64,000 bases of DNA, from assembly GCF_900107245.1 (NCBI RefSeq), contig NZ_FNPG01000017.1:1-64000 (forward strand), in the 5' to 3' direction. The notes below the pieces were generated by a model. It ran no database searches. It saw only the letters and a list, made by a program, of their open reading frames with translations, and had not been told where the DNA came from. This stretch comes from Lachnobacterium bovis DSM 14045. GTDB taxonomy: Bacteria; Bacillota; Clostridia; Lachnospirales; Lachnospiraceae. Shown here one piece after another: positions 8,615-17,646 of this stretch (positions are counted from its first letter, which is position 1; every line of letters begins with the position of its first letter). Position numbers and translations under genes: made by a program.

Positions 8615-9034
8615 ATGGAAATCAAAAATTCATTCGCAGATTCAAGTTCAAATGAGGATACAATTATGTTCAAAGAACGTAAACGAATTCTTTTCTTCGG
8701 ACTTCCTTGGACATTTACAAAATATACAATTACACCCTCTGTTTTAACAATTGACAAGGGTTTTCTTAATACTATTGAAGATGATTGTTATATGTACAAA
8801 ATACAAGATGTTAAATTATCAACATCCTTACTAGAAAGACTTTGTGGTGTTGCAACAGTAATCTGTTATACTGGAGATGTTACTGATCCAATACTTAAAA
8901 TATCTCACATCAGACATGCTAAAGATGTTAAAAATTACATTTTAAAAGCTTCTGAACAGGCTAGAAGCAGAAGACGCACACTTAATACAATTGATATTGG
9001 TACACATGATATATCTGATTCGGATTTTGATTAG
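8615..9034 (+). CDS. PH-domain protein (bPH_2 / DUF304 type)
   Basis: 139 residues preceded by an ideal AAGGAGGT ribosome site. Residues about 20-115 match the bacterial pleckstrin-homology pattern of YdbS/YdbT-like proteins: an ERKRILFFGLPWTFTKYTIT opening strand set, followed by an LERLCGVATV segment and an RHAKDVKNYIL helix. No membrane helix, so it is probably cytoplasmic or membrane-associated. It stands alone, divergent from pyrB and convergent with the gene at 9083. Role unknown. Confidence 0.7.
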   Translation: MEIKNSFADSSSNEDTIMFKERKRILFFGLPWTFTKYTITPSVLTIDKGFLNTIEDDCYMYKIQDVKLSTSLLERLCGVATVICYTGDVTDPILKISHIRHAKDVKNYILKASEQARSRRRTLNTIDIGTHDISDSDFD

Positions 9035-9061
9035 ACTATATAATTTACACATCATTCTAAA

Positions 9062-9107
9062 AAAGGAGTATAAAGTCCCTCCTTAATGAGTTTCTTTATA
9101 CTCCTTT
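9062..9107 (-). terminator. Terminator overlapping the end of the 9083-9424 gene
   Basis: Perfect 14-bp repeat AAAGGAGTATAAAG (9062-9075) / CTTTATACTCCTTT (9094-9107). The second arm encodes the last codons of the minus-strand gene and the stop codon lies in the loop. On the minus strand six T follow, so it serves that gene; the plus-strand side has no T run. Confidence 0.75.
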
Positions 9108-9424
9108 ATAGCTGTAAAGATTCCTTCCGGAATATCTACTTCTCTTTCTAAGAACTGGTACTCTTTTTTACCATCTTCAGAAAGTGTACACGTAAAAAAT
9201 CTATGATTTTGTTTTGCTTTATTTTCTTCACAATCGAGCAAAACTTTTATTCTTCTTTTTTTATTTAATTCCTTTTTGAATTTTTCTTCATCTTTAATTT
9301 CATCTAAAATAGCAAAAATATCTTCCTCTTCTCGATTAATTTCTAGAAGACCAATTGCCAAATACTCCCATCTTTGATTAATTAGCCTCTTCAAAAAATA
9401 AACTGTCCTCTCACTATCTACCAT
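9083..9424 (-). CDS. Hypothetical cytoplasmic protein, 113 aa
   Basis: I do not recognise the family. Highly charged, Lys/Glu-rich, with no membrane helix or signal peptide; a central stretch (about 35-70) is probably helical. AAGGAAGG precedes the ATG and a strong terminator overlaps the end, both supporting a real gene. Monocistronic. Confidence 0.6.
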   Translation of the reverse strand: MVDSERTVYFLKRLINQRWEYLAIGLLEINREEEDIFAILDEIKDEEKFKKELNKKRRIKVLLDCEENKAKQNHRFFTCTLSEDGKKEYQFLEREVDIPEGIFTAIKEYKETH

Positions 9425-9598
9425 ATCCCTGGCCCTTCCTTTCTACATTTTAATACTTAAAATTAACACTTAAAGTATATATCCTGTAAAAAATATTTCT
9501 CCTCTTCAGCGTAAAATGACACACCATCCTTACACTCATTCTATTAATCGGATTATATATAATAAATCTAAATAGAATATAATAAAAAAATAAAATTT

Positions 9599-10417
9599 TT
9601 ATTCCTGCAAAAAACCTGTAAATAACACATTTTCTATGATTTCATTGTGCATAAAAATCGGAAGATTTTCATATATTCTGCTACATTCTTGTACCAAAGA
9701 ATTAATAAAAATCTTACAGACACTTCCAAAATCTTCTTTATTTTTTGCATTTTCTCTATAACTAACTAATGGATTATATAATTTCTTTTTTATATCGCTT
9801 TCATAATCAATATAAGCGTCCATTATATAAATTAACTTACCTAGATAATACCCAAACGTTTTTAAATCTTCGTAGTATTTATCTTGTTGCCATGCAAAAA
9901 TTTCTCCAACCATTTCGCCCACAGTTTGGGAAACTAATTCAATATTATCTACATTGTTTTTTTCATAAATCGATAACTGAAGTAGATTTTTCTCTATTGC
10001 TTTGATTTGCCTTGGATACTTTTCAATTATTTTTTTATATTCGTTTTTTAGGCAATCACAAAACACTTTCTTACATAGACACTTTTCATCTCTCCAATCG
10101 TCTAAATAATTATGATACGCCAAAACAATATTCATATCAGCCACATATTCTGTCGTTTTTCCACGAAAAATCAATCTATTTTTTTCTTTTTTACTTTGTA
10201 AGAAACCAACAGAACCAAATTTTTCTTTTTTTATTCTGGTATCATACATTCCTTCGAGCAAAACTATTAAAAATGTCATGTCAGAGCGAAAGACTAATTT
10301 ATGTCTCAAGCCTAATTTATCATGTAATTCTTTAATAATTCCGTAATAATATGCTTCATATATATCTTTTTCTTTTTTTGATAAATTACAGGTATTTACG
10401 TTAATATATCCAAACAT
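9599..10417 (-). CDS. DUF5685-like protein
   Basis: Resembles the DUF5685 family of Clostridia, which starts MFGY and shares a DDW-type segment and an IMDAY segment: here YLDDWRDEK and IMDAYIDYESD. These two Asp-rich stretches on an all-helical protein recall prenyl or terpene synthase folds, but no activity is established. The family's usual YCGLC motif near residue 25 is YYYGII here, so the Cys are lost. I start at MFGY (10417, 272 residues) because the longer frame to 10471 runs into a terminator hairpin. Monocistronic, downstream of the gat operon. Confidence 0.6.
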   Translation of the reverse strand: MFGYINVNTCNLSKKEKDIYEAYYYGIIKELHDKLGLRHKLVFRSDMTFLIVLLEGMYDTRIKKEKFGSVGFLQSKKEKNRLIFRGKTTEYVADMNIVLAYHNYLDDWRDEKCLCKKVFCDCLKNEYKKIIEKYPRQIKAIEKNLLQLSIYEKNNVDNIELVSQTVGEMVGEIFAWQQDKYYEDLKTFGYYLGKLIYIMDAYIDYESDIKKKLYNPLVSYRENAKNKEDFGSVCKIFINSLVQECSRIYENLPIFMHNEIIENVLFTGFLQE

Positions 10418-10440
10418 TTCTTTTCTCTTTCTGTAAAAAA

Positions 10441-10475
10441 AATCTTGTGCAAAGTTTAAGTCTCTACACAAGATT
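10441..10475 (-). terminator. Terminator between gatB and the DUF5685-like gene
   Basis: Perfect 9-bp repeat AATCTTGTG (10441-10449) / CACAAGATT (10467-10475) with a 17-base loop; read on the minus strand it runs into a T tract. It ends the aspS-gatCAB operon, or acts as an attenuator in the leader of the next gene. Confidence 0.7.
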
Positions 10476-10478
10476 CAT

Positions 10479-10505
10479 TTTATAATTCACAGCATACATC
10501 GTCAA
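10479..10505 (-). promoter_or_regulatory. Possible promoter of the DUF5685-like gene
   Basis: On the minus strand TTGACG (10505-10500) and TATAAA (10484-10479) with a 15-base spacer. The expected start point is at the hairpin at 10441-10475, so any transcript would begin with that hairpin. Confidence 0.4.
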
Positions 10506-10557
10506 TACATATGAAGTTTTTTAATAAAAGTTTAATATTTGAACTGAATATTATTAT

Positions 10558-11991
10558 TTATTGTAATTTTTCTGTTAATATTTGGTTAACTTTTCCAGGA
10601 TTTGCTTTGCCTTGCATAGCCTTCATTGTCTGACCAACCAAGAAACCAATAGCCTTCTTTTTACCTGCTTTATAGTCTTCAACAGATTTTGGATTTGCAG
10701 AAATAACTTCTTCAATAACTTTCTCTAATTCACCATCATCATTTACAACCATTAAGTTGTTTTCTTTAATGTAAACCTCTGGATCTACGTTGTTTTCAAA
10801 AATTTCACCAAACACTTGTTTAGATACTGTACTATTTACAACTCCTGAATCCACTAACTCTATAAGTTTTGCAAAATTTTCTGGTGAAAAACTTATATCG
10901 CTATCATCCATTTCTTTTTCTTTTAATAAACGAAGTAACTCTCCTAAAATAAAGTTTACAACTCTCTTTGGTTTATTACAAATTGCTGTTGTTTCTTCAA
11001 ACAAATCAGCTAAATGTTTTGATTCTGTTATTAAAGAGGCATCATATTCTGAAATATCATAATCTTTTTTATAACGCTCGAGTTTTTCTTCTCTAAGTTC
11101 TGGTTGATTATCCTTTACTTTTTGAATCCATTCATCTGGAATACAAATTGGTGGAAGATCTGGATCTGGGAAGTATCTATAATCTTTGGCATCTTCTTTT
11201 GATCTCATTGATTTAGAACTTTCTTTATTATCATCCCATCTTCTAGTTTCCTGAATAACTTCTCTATTCATTTCTAAAAGTTCAATCTGTCTTTCAGTTT
11301 CTCCTTCAATGGCATGTGAAATTGCCTTGAAAGAGTTTAAGTTTTTCATTTCTGTTCTTGTTCCAAATTCCTTTTGTCCTATTTTTCTAACAGAAATATT
11401 TACATCCGCTCTCATTGATCCTTCATTTAATTTACAATCTGATGCACCTAGATACTGAATTGTTTGACGAAGTTTTTCCAGATATGCAATTACTTCATCA
11501 GCACTTCTCATATCTGGTTCCGAAACAATTTCAATAAGTGGCACACCTGAACGGTTATAATCAACAATTGAAACGTCTTCCCACTCATCATGTACTAGCT
11601 TTCCAGCATCTTCTTCCATATGGATTTCATGAATTCCAATTTCTTTTTTTACACCGCCAACTTCAATTTCAACTTTACCATTACGACAAATTGGTAAATA
11701 TAATTGTGAAATCTGATAGTTCTGAGGATTATCTGGATAAAAATAATTTTTTCTATCAAATTTTGAATATTTAGTTATCTCACAATTTGTTGCAATTCCG
11801 ACTGCCATTGCATATTCTACTACTTTTTTATTTAAAATTGGGAGAGCTCCTGGCATACCTGTACAAATCGGACAAGTATGAGTATTTGGAGCACCACCAA
11901 AATCTGTTTTACATCCACAAAAGATTTTTGTTTTTGTAGCTAATTCCACATGGACCTCTAATCCAATCACTGTCTCATATTCTCTGCTCAT
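10558..11991 (-). CDS. gatB: Asp-tRNA(Asn)/Glu-tRNA(Gln) amidotransferase subunit B
   Basis: tRNA-binding and kinase subunit of GatCAB, which activates misacylated Asp-tRNA-Asn or Glu-tRNA-Gln with ATP and receives ammonia from GatA. 477 residues. The cradle domain starts YETVIGLEVHVELATKTKIF, with zinc-ligand Cys in CGCKTDF and CPICTG, and the C-terminal helical YqeY-like tail is present. Last gene of aspS-gatC-gatA-gatB, 22 bases after gatA, with a terminator behind it. Confidence 0.97.
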   Translation of the reverse strand: MSREYETVIGLEVHVELATKTKIFCGCKTDFGGAPNTHTCPICTGMPGALPILNKKVVEYAMAVGIATNCEITKYSKFDRKNYFYPDNPQNYQISQLYLPICRNGKVEIEVGGVKKEIGIHEIHMEEDAGKLVHDEWEDVSIVDYNRSGVPLIEIVSEPDMRSADEVIAYLEKLRQTIQYLGASDCKLNEGSMRADVNISVRKIGQKEFGTRTEMKNLNSFKAISHAIEGETERQIELLEMNREVIQETRRWDDNKESSKSMRSKEDAKDYRYFPDPDLPPICIPDEWIQKVKDNQPELREEKLERYKKDYDISEYDASLITESKHLADLFEETTAICNKPKRVVNFILGELLRLLKEKEMDDSDISFSPENFAKLIELVDSGVVNSTVSKQVFGEIFENNVDPEVYIKENNLMVVNDDGELEKVIEEVISANPKSVEDYKAGKKKAIGFLVGQTMKAMQGKANPGKVNQILTEKLQ

Positions 11992-12013
11992 CGGCTTCTT
12001 CCTTTCTAACTCC

Positions 12014-13480
12014 CTATACTAAAGAAAAATCTAGTACAAAATTCTCTGCAAGTTCTTTTTCTAATGTTTGTCCTGCTGCAATCATTTTATTTTCTTCAAA
12101 ACAATTTGCAATAAACTGAACACCTATTGGCATTTTATTTTTATCTAATGCACATGGAAGTGAAATTGCAGGCAAACCAGCCAAATTTACTGAAATTGTA
12201 TAAATATCACTTAAATACATCTTTAATGGATCTTTTAAACTTTCTCCAATTGTTGGAGCCGTTGTTGGAGCAACTGGTCCTAAGATTAAATCATATTTTT
12301 CAAATGCCTTATCATAAGCTTCTTTAATCAATCTTTTTACCTTTAAAGCTTTCAAATAATATGCGTCATAATATCCTGAACTTAAAACAAATGATCCTAA
12401 CATGATTCTACGTTTTACTTCATCTCCAAAACCTTCTGAACGTGATTTTTTATACATTTCATGCAAACCTTCATACTCTTTTGAACGATATCCATATTTT
12501 ACGCCATCGAATCTTGCCAAGTTTGAACTTGCTTCTGCACAAGCGATAATATAATATGCTGGAATTGCATAATCTACTAAATCAAGTGAAAATTCTTCTA
12601 CTTTTGCACCTTTATCCTTCATTATCTGAGCAGCTTTTAAAACAGCTTCTTTTACTTCATCATCAATTCCTTTTTCAAGATACTCTTTAGGAATTCCAAT
12701 TCTCATTCCTTTTACATCTTTATCTAAAGCAGATGTAAAATCGTATTTATCACGTTTCATTGATGTAGAATCAAATCTATCATATGATGAAATAGTTTCT
12801 AAAATTGTAGCACAATCTGCGACATTTCTTGCAACAGGTCCAATCTGATCTAAAGATGAACCGTATGCAATTAAGCCGTATCTTGATACAGTTCCATATG
12901 TAGGTTTAATTCCTGTAACGCCACAATACGAGCTTGGCTGTCTAATTGATCCACCTGTATCTGATCCTAAACCGCAGCTAACTTGTCCGCTTGCTACTAC
13001 AGCACAAGTTCCACCTGATGAACCACCTGGAACTTTTGTTAAATCCCATGGATTTCTTGTTGTAGCAAATGCTGATGTTTCTGATGTTGATCCCATTGCG
13101 AACTCATCCATATTAGTTTTACCAACAATAATAGCTCCGGCTTCTTTTAAATTTTTTACAGCTGTTGCATCAAATGTTGGGACAAAATTATATAAAATCT
13201 TTGAAGCACATGTTGTTTTTATACCTTTTGTATCAATATTATCCTTAATAGCGATTGGAACACCAGCAAGTGGTCCAGTTAATTCACCTTTTTCGATTCC
13301 TTTTTGAATTATCTGAGCCTGTTTTCTTGCTTCATCTTCATCTACTGTAATAAATCCTTTAACTTTTTCATCTTTTTCTTTAATTTGTTGTATTGTTTGT
13401 TCTAAAACTTCAACAGCACTAATTTGTCTGTCTTTAATCATTTTAGAAATTTCGACTGCTGTTTTATTTTTTATACTCAT
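12014..13480 (-). CDS. gatA: Asp-tRNA(Asn)/Glu-tRNA(Gln) amidotransferase subunit A
   Basis: Glutaminase subunit of GatCAB and an amidase-signature enzyme. The Ser-cisSer-Lys catalytic triad is visible as K79 (in AIKDNIDT), S154 (in GGSSGG) and S178 (in GSDTGGSIRQPSSYCG), the positions expected for bacterial GatA. 488 residues, full length. It lies 22 bases after gatC. Confidence 0.97.
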   Translation of the reverse strand: MSIKNKTAVEISKMIKDRQISAVEVLEQTIQQIKEKDEKVKGFITVDEDEARKQAQIIQKGIEKGELTGPLAGVPIAIKDNIDTKGIKTTCASKILYNFVPTFDATAVKNLKEAGAIIVGKTNMDEFAMGSTSETSAFATTRNPWDLTKVPGGSSGGTCAVVASGQVSCGLGSDTGGSIRQPSSYCGVTGIKPTYGTVSRYGLIAYGSSLDQIGPVARNVADCATILETISSYDRFDSTSMKRDKYDFTSALDKDVKGMRIGIPKEYLEKGIDDEVKEAVLKAAQIMKDKGAKVEEFSLDLVDYAIPAYYIIACAEASSNLARFDGVKYGYRSKEYEGLHEMYKKSRSEGFGDEVKRRIMLGSFVLSSGYYDAYYLKALKVKRLIKEAYDKAFEKYDLILGPVAPTTAPTIGESLKDPLKMYLSDIYTISVNLAGLPAISLPCALDKNKMPIGVQFIANCFEENKMIAAGQTLEKELAENFVLDFSLV

Positions 13481-13502
13481 ATTTTCCTTCCTATCCTTCT
13501 AA

Positions 13503-13802
13503 TTATCCTTCAATTGTTTTTGGAACTTTAAATCCATCATCTTTCTTTTCTGGTGCATTTAAAAGTGTTGCTTCTTTTCCGTCTGAATTAGTTACTTCAT
13601 CTTCTCTAAATACATTCTCTATTGGAAAAATATGAGTCATTGGTTCAATATCTGAAGTATCTAATTCATTCAATTTATCAACATACTCAAGCATTTCTTC
13701 CATATCTTTTTTTGCTTTTTCTTTTTGTTCATCATTTAAATCAAGTTTCGCTAAAATTCCAACATATTCTATAACTTCATCTGTAATTTTATGTGCACTC
13801 AT
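13503..13802 (-). CDS. gatC: Asp-tRNA(Asn)/Glu-tRNA(Gln) amidotransferase subunit C
   Basis: Small stabilising subunit of GatCAB that wraps between GatA and GatB. The 99 residues show the family pattern: an N-terminal VEYVGILAKL-like helix, an acidic second helix, the DIEPMTHIFP segment, and a C-terminal PE..DDGFKVPKTIEG tail. Gene order aspS-gatC-gatA-gatB. Confidence 0.94.
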   Translation of the reverse strand: MSAHKITDEVIEYVGILAKLDLNDEQKEKAKKDMEEMLEYVDKLNELDTSDIEPMTHIFPIENVFREDEVTNSDGKEATLLNAPEKKDDGFKVPKTIEG

Positions 13803-13897
13803 CTCTGCCTCCTAAAATTTTTATACCAACAATTAATCACACTTTTTATGCAAAATCGCTGATTTTATCGAATTATATTTATTTATTTCAAATTATG

Positions 13898-15235
13898 CTA
13901 TGGTACTAATCTGCTCTGATCTCTTGGAAATAGTGTTGCTTGTCTAATATTTTCTAAACCTATAAGTTCCATTGTAAGTCTTTCTAGACCTATTCCAAGT
14001 CCGCCATGTGGTGGCATTCCGTATGCAAAAACAGATAAATAATCTTCCATTCCTTCTTCTTCCATGTTTCTTGTTTCCATTTTTTTAATTAATTCATCAT
14101 ATTTATGAATTCTTTGTCCACCAGTTGTGATTTCTAATCCTTTATACAAAAGATCAAAACTTAATGTATATGTTGGATCTGCTGGGTCATCCATAGCATA
14201 AAATGGTCTCTTCTTTGATGGATAGTGTGTTACAAAAACAAAGTCGCTTCCTGTTTCTTCTTTTATATATTTTCCAATCAATGCTTCTTCTTCCGGCTCT
14301 AAATCATATGGATTTTTTATTTTTCTGTCATATTTTTCCGATACTTTTCTTTTTATTTCATCAAATCTTACTCTAGGAATTTCTGTTATTTCTGGTAATT
14401 CAACAGCTAACATTTTTAATTCCTTTGCGTAATCTCTTTTTAAAAGTTCAAATGTATATTTTAAAAATCCCGTTTCAACATCCATGATATCATCCATACT
14501 ATCGATATAGCCCATTTCTAAATCAAGGGATGTATATTCATTTAAATGTCTTTTGGTATTATGTTTTTCTGCTCTAAATACTGGTGCAGTTTCAAATACT
14601 CTATCAAAAACTCCAACCATCATCTGTTTATAAAACTGTGGTGACTGCTGCAAAATAGCTGGTCTGTGGAAATATTCTAGCTTAAATAAGTTTGCTCCAC
14701 CTTCCGCACTTTTTGCTCCTAGCTTTGGTGTATGAATTTCTGTGAATCCTTCTTGATAAAGATAATCTCTGAAACCACGAGTAATTCCTTCTTGAATTTT
14801 AAAAACTGCTCTTTCTCTCACATTTCTAAGAGCAACTGCTCTATAATCTAATTTTGCTTCTAATGAAGTATTCAACTTCCATTTGGAAATTTGTAATGGC
14901 ATAGATTTTGTAGGTGTTGAATATATTTCAACCTCTTCTACCAAGATTTCAAATCCATGTGGTGCTCTTTGTTCACTTCTTATTGTTCCTGTAATTTTAA
15001 CTGTTTGGGCTTCCTTTAATTTTGCAAAATCAGTTACTTTTGATTTTTCATAAATACACTGGAATAAACCTTCTCTTCTTCTAAGAACAACAAATACAAT
15101 ATCACCCATGTCTCTAATTGTGTGAATTGCTCCTTTTAGACTTATTCTTTCATCTTCTCTAATTGTTCCCTGCATTAATTCTTCTAATAATGCATCTGTT
15201 GATTTTTTTTCCTCTCTTTTTGTAACAAACTCCAT
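13898..15235 (-). CDS. aspS: Aspartyl-tRNA synthetase, archaeal type (probably non-discriminating)
   Basis: Class II synthetase of about 445 residues. It is much shorter than the roughly 590-residue bacterial AspRS because it lacks the GAD insertion, so it is the archaeal-type AspS2. An N-terminal anticodon-binding OB fold is followed by class II motif 2 (FETAPVFRAEKHNTKRH) and motif 3 (GGLGIGLERLTM). Being first in an operon with gatCAB implies that it charges tRNA-Asn with Asp for amidation. I use the ATG at 15235 (GGAGA nine bases upstream) rather than the GTG at 15244. Controlled by the T-box leader at 15413-15700. Confidence 0.94.
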   Translation of the reverse strand: MEFVTKREEKKSTDALLEELMQGTIREDERISLKGAIHTIRDMGDIVFVVLRRREGLFQCIYEKSKVTDFAKLKEAQTVKITGTIRSEQRAPHGFEILVEEVEIYSTPTKSMPLQISKWKLNTSLEAKLDYRAVALRNVRERAVFKIQEGITRGFRDYLYQEGFTEIHTPKLGAKSAEGGANLFKLEYFHRPAILQQSPQFYKQMMVGVFDRVFETAPVFRAEKHNTKRHLNEYTSLDLEMGYIDSMDDIMDVETGFLKYTFELLKRDYAKELKMLAVELPEITEIPRVRFDEIKRKVSEKYDRKIKNPYDLEPEEEALIGKYIKEETGSDFVFVTHYPSKKRPFYAMDDPADPTYTLSFDLLYKGLEITTGGQRIHKYDELIKKMETRNMEEEGMEDYLSVFAYGMPPHGGLGIGLERLTMELIGLENIRQATLFPRDQSRLVP

Positions 15236-15412
15236 GTTGTACACTCTCCTTTTCTACTACTTGTGTAGTTGTAATCGGTGCGGGACGGAAACAAAAATCT
15301 CTGTATTTATAAAATAGTTTATTATATATGCCGAATATCAATATTATTTCTTCAAAAATATAACATTAGTATCATTTATTATCTTTTTATTGTATTTAAA
15401 TATTATATTTTG

Positions 15413-15700
15413 TAATAAAAAAGCCCTCCTAGCATCAAAATGCTAGAAGGGCGAGAAATCACTGTTCCCGCGGTACCACCCGCTTTGAAAAATAAAAATT
15501 ATCTTTCCACTCAAAGTATGTAACGTATACTAATCGTACAAGCCTACTTAATATAATCTAACTCATATATCCTTTTCAACTCATCAGCTCCGGTAGTGTT
15601 CCCACAAACTTCTCTTTCAAACAACGCTCTCAGTCGGTGACGTTGTATTCCTGTCGACGTCTAAAGTTTGGAGTCTCCTTCAACGCTTTTTTCACTCTTT
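15413..15700 (-). promoter_or_regulatory. T-box riboswitch (probably tRNA-Asn) of aspS-gatCAB
   Basis: The minus strand has the conserved T-box TGGTACCGCG (15478-15469), then a strong terminator: arms 15423-15435 and 15440-15452 followed by six T. Stem I arms are CCAAACTT (15671-15664) and AAGTTTGTGG (15611-15602). The probable specifier codon after the second arm is AAC (Asn, 15600-15598). Uncharged tRNA would switch the terminator to the antiterminator and induce the operon. An Asn specifier fits a transamidation operon exactly. The T-box identity is firm; the specifier reading is an inference from position. Confidence 0.93.
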
Positions 15701-15707
15701 ATGTAAT

Positions 15708-15737
15708 TTTATATCATACATTATTTTCTTTTGTCAA
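15708..15737 (-). promoter_or_regulatory. Promoter of the T-box/aspS operon
   Basis: Minus-strand TTGACA (15737-15732), 18-base spacer, TATAAA (15713-15708). Near-consensus sigma-A promoter placed just before the T-box leader. Confidence 0.75.
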
Positions 15738-15970
15738 TACTTTTCTTTAAAAAAAAATTATTTTTTTTATTAAGTTTTATTTTTTATGTCCGATATAATG
15801 TTTAGAAACAAGGTTGATAATGATTTTAAGTGTAACAGGATTGGTGATTTTAAAGCTAGTTTCTGTTGAGGATTTTGTGATAATCGTTATTCATACGTTT
15901 GTTTCATAAGATTGCTAATTTTCCTTATTTTGAAAGTTTTCCTTAATACCTTTCTCCTAAAACCCTTTCG
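15738..15970. other. Gene-free stretch between aspS leader and lacI-type gene
   Basis: About 230 bases with no supported gene. It contains a plus-strand TATAAT at 15794-15799 with no good -35, and the plus strand ends in the strong terminator at 15971-16003, so a short plus-strand transcript is possible but unproven. Confidence 0.4.
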
Positions 15971-16003
15971 AAAAAAGAGTCCTTTGACCCAGGACTCTTT
16001 TTT
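15971..16003. terminator. Bidirectional terminator behind the LacI-type gene
   Basis: Perfect 13-bp repeat AAAAAAGAGTCCT (15971-15983) / AGGACTCTTTTTT (15991-16003) with a 7-base loop; T runs on both strands. Confidence 0.87.
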
Positions 16004-16010
16004 CATTCTT

Positions 16011-17081
16011 TTATTCATTAAGGTTGAGAACTGTCTGTCTTTTTATGACTTTTATAGGTAACTGTACATTGATATAATCATTTTTTTTGTTATATTCTCC
16101 GTTTATAATTTGCATTATATTTTCTACACTTTTTTTCCCTTTTTCAATTATGTCCTGACGAACAGTTGTAAGGCCTGGTCTTATTTTTCGACTTATAATT
16201 GAATCATCAAATCCAACAACCGAAATGTCCTCTGGCACTTTTATTCCATTGTCAAAGAAAACATTCATTGCCTCAACCGCAAGTAAATCTGAAGCAAAAA
16301 AAATAGCACTACAATTATTAAAACGATTATTCACAAGCTCAACCAACTGGTTTTCTCTTGTTTCAATATCCAAATCGAGTTTTAAAAATTTTGTACTACT
16401 GTCTTCTAATCCTTTATCTAGACCATTTTCTGATAAAGCTCTTTCATATCCACGTTTCCTTGCTTCATCAATATTTAGAATTCCATTTTCATCATCTTGT
16501 GGTTCTAATTCAGCAAACATAATATTTTTATGTCCATTCTCAATTAAATATTTTGTTATCTCATAACCACCCTTTTCATCTTCTAATCCTATGTTGATAT
16601 AATTCCTATCTTGTTTTTTAAAGCACGTATCAATTGTAACGATTGGTATATCTAGTCTTGAATGCAATAAATAGTATAATTTTCTTTTTGCTCCTAGTAA
16701 AATTATTCCTTCAACGTTCCACGCTAAAGCCATATTTAAACATTTTTCAATATCACTACTTGCATACAGCATAACAAAATAATTATACTTTGTTATCTCT
16801 TTTTCAATTGCTCCAACTATAGCGCCACAAAACGGATCCATTTCCGAACTTTGGCAAACATTGCGAAATCTATCATACGCAACTATTATTGCTATAATTC
16901 TAGAGCCGGATTTATTTATTATCCTCCCTCCCATATTTGATACATAATTCATATCCTTTAGTATTTTATTTACCTTTTCATATGTATCTGCTGAAACGCG
17001 ATTCTTCCTCCCATGTAAAACATTTGCTACTGTCGTTGAGCTAACACCGGCTATTTCTGCCACTTCCTTTAATGTAATCAT
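16011..17081 (-). CDS. LacI-family transcriptional regulator
   Basis: N-terminal helix-turn-helix of LacI type (ITLKEVAEIAGVSSTTVANV) followed by a hinge and a periplasmic-binding-like effector domain with the usual DDEKGGYEITKYLIENGHK and SVVGFDDSIISRKIRPGLTT segments. It represses or activates sugar genes in response to a ligand that cannot be read from sequence. I favour the ATG at 17081 (AAGGAC upstream); an ATG at 17093 touches its ribosome site. No transporter or glycosidase genes are adjacent, so the target is elsewhere. Monocistronic. Confidence 0.92.
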   Translation of the reverse strand: MITLKEVAEIAGVSSTTVANVLHGRKNRVSADTYEKVNKILKDMNYVSNMGGRIINKSGSRIIAIIVAYDRFRNVCQSSEMDPFCGAIVGAIEKEITKYNYFVMLYASSDIEKCLNMALAWNVEGIILLGAKRKLYYLLHSRLDIPIVTIDTCFKKQDRNYINIGLEDEKGGYEITKYLIENGHKNIMFAELEPQDDENGILNIDEARKRGYERALSENGLDKGLEDSSTKFLKLDLDIETRENQLVELVNNRFNNCSAIFFASDLLAVEAMNVFFDNGIKVPEDISVVGFDDSIISRKIRPGLTTVRQDIIEKGKKSVENIMQIINGEYNKKNDYINVQLPIKVIKRQTVLNLNE

Positions 17082-17217
17082 ACTGTCCTTCATCCTTCCT
17101 ACCTTTTAGTCTGATGCGCCCTTATTAATTATTCCCCATGATTGCTAATACTTTTTTCATTTAATCATTTTAATTTAATGTTTTCCCAAAACTTTATTGC
17201 AGTATTTATAATGTTTT

Positions 17218-17646
17218 TTATTTTTTTATAAGTCTAATTAATTTAATTATTTTTATTTCGTAATAGATTATCTCTCCCACAATCAAAACTACGACCACGA
17301 AACTGTACCATTGACCAAGCGTATGTTCAAGCAAATCACACACCTCTGGTACAACTAAACTTGCGACAAATATCAATTTGGCATATCTAATCATTTTAAT
17401 TGAATATCGTCTTATATTTCCTATACATATTTCCTGCGGAATTGCATTAACTTTCTCCGGATAACAAGATAACATGCTAAGTCCGATATAAACCAACACC
17501 ACAATCAACACATTTATTATGAGGCTAAATATTGATAAACTATGAAGTACGCTATATATCACTTGCAGACTCACCGAAACCATTAGCAAAATTCCACAAA
17601 CAATCTCAACAAAAATATCAAATTTAGTCATATCTCTTTTATTCAT
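17218..17646 (-). CDS. Four-helix membrane protein, unknown function
   Basis: 142 residues with four predicted membrane helices (about 12-30, 36-58, 90-105, 112-135) and a basic C-terminus. Ribosome site GAGGAAG precedes the ATG. I do not recognise the family. Between the LacI-type gene and asnA, with no clear functional link to either. Confidence 0.6.
   Translation of the reverse strand: MNKRDMTKFDIFVEIVCGILLMVSVSLQVIYSVLHSLSIFSLIINVLIVVLVYIGLSMLSCYPEKVNAIPQEICIGNIRRYSIKMIRYAKLIFVASLVVPEVCDLLEHTLGQWYSFVVVVLIVGEIIYYEIKIIKLIRLIKK

Noticed and set aside
9538-9578. Inverted repeat ATTCTATT / AATAGAAT after the DUF5685-like gene
   Set aside because: Arms are pure A/T apart from one pair, and no T run follows, so termination or binding cannot be supported.
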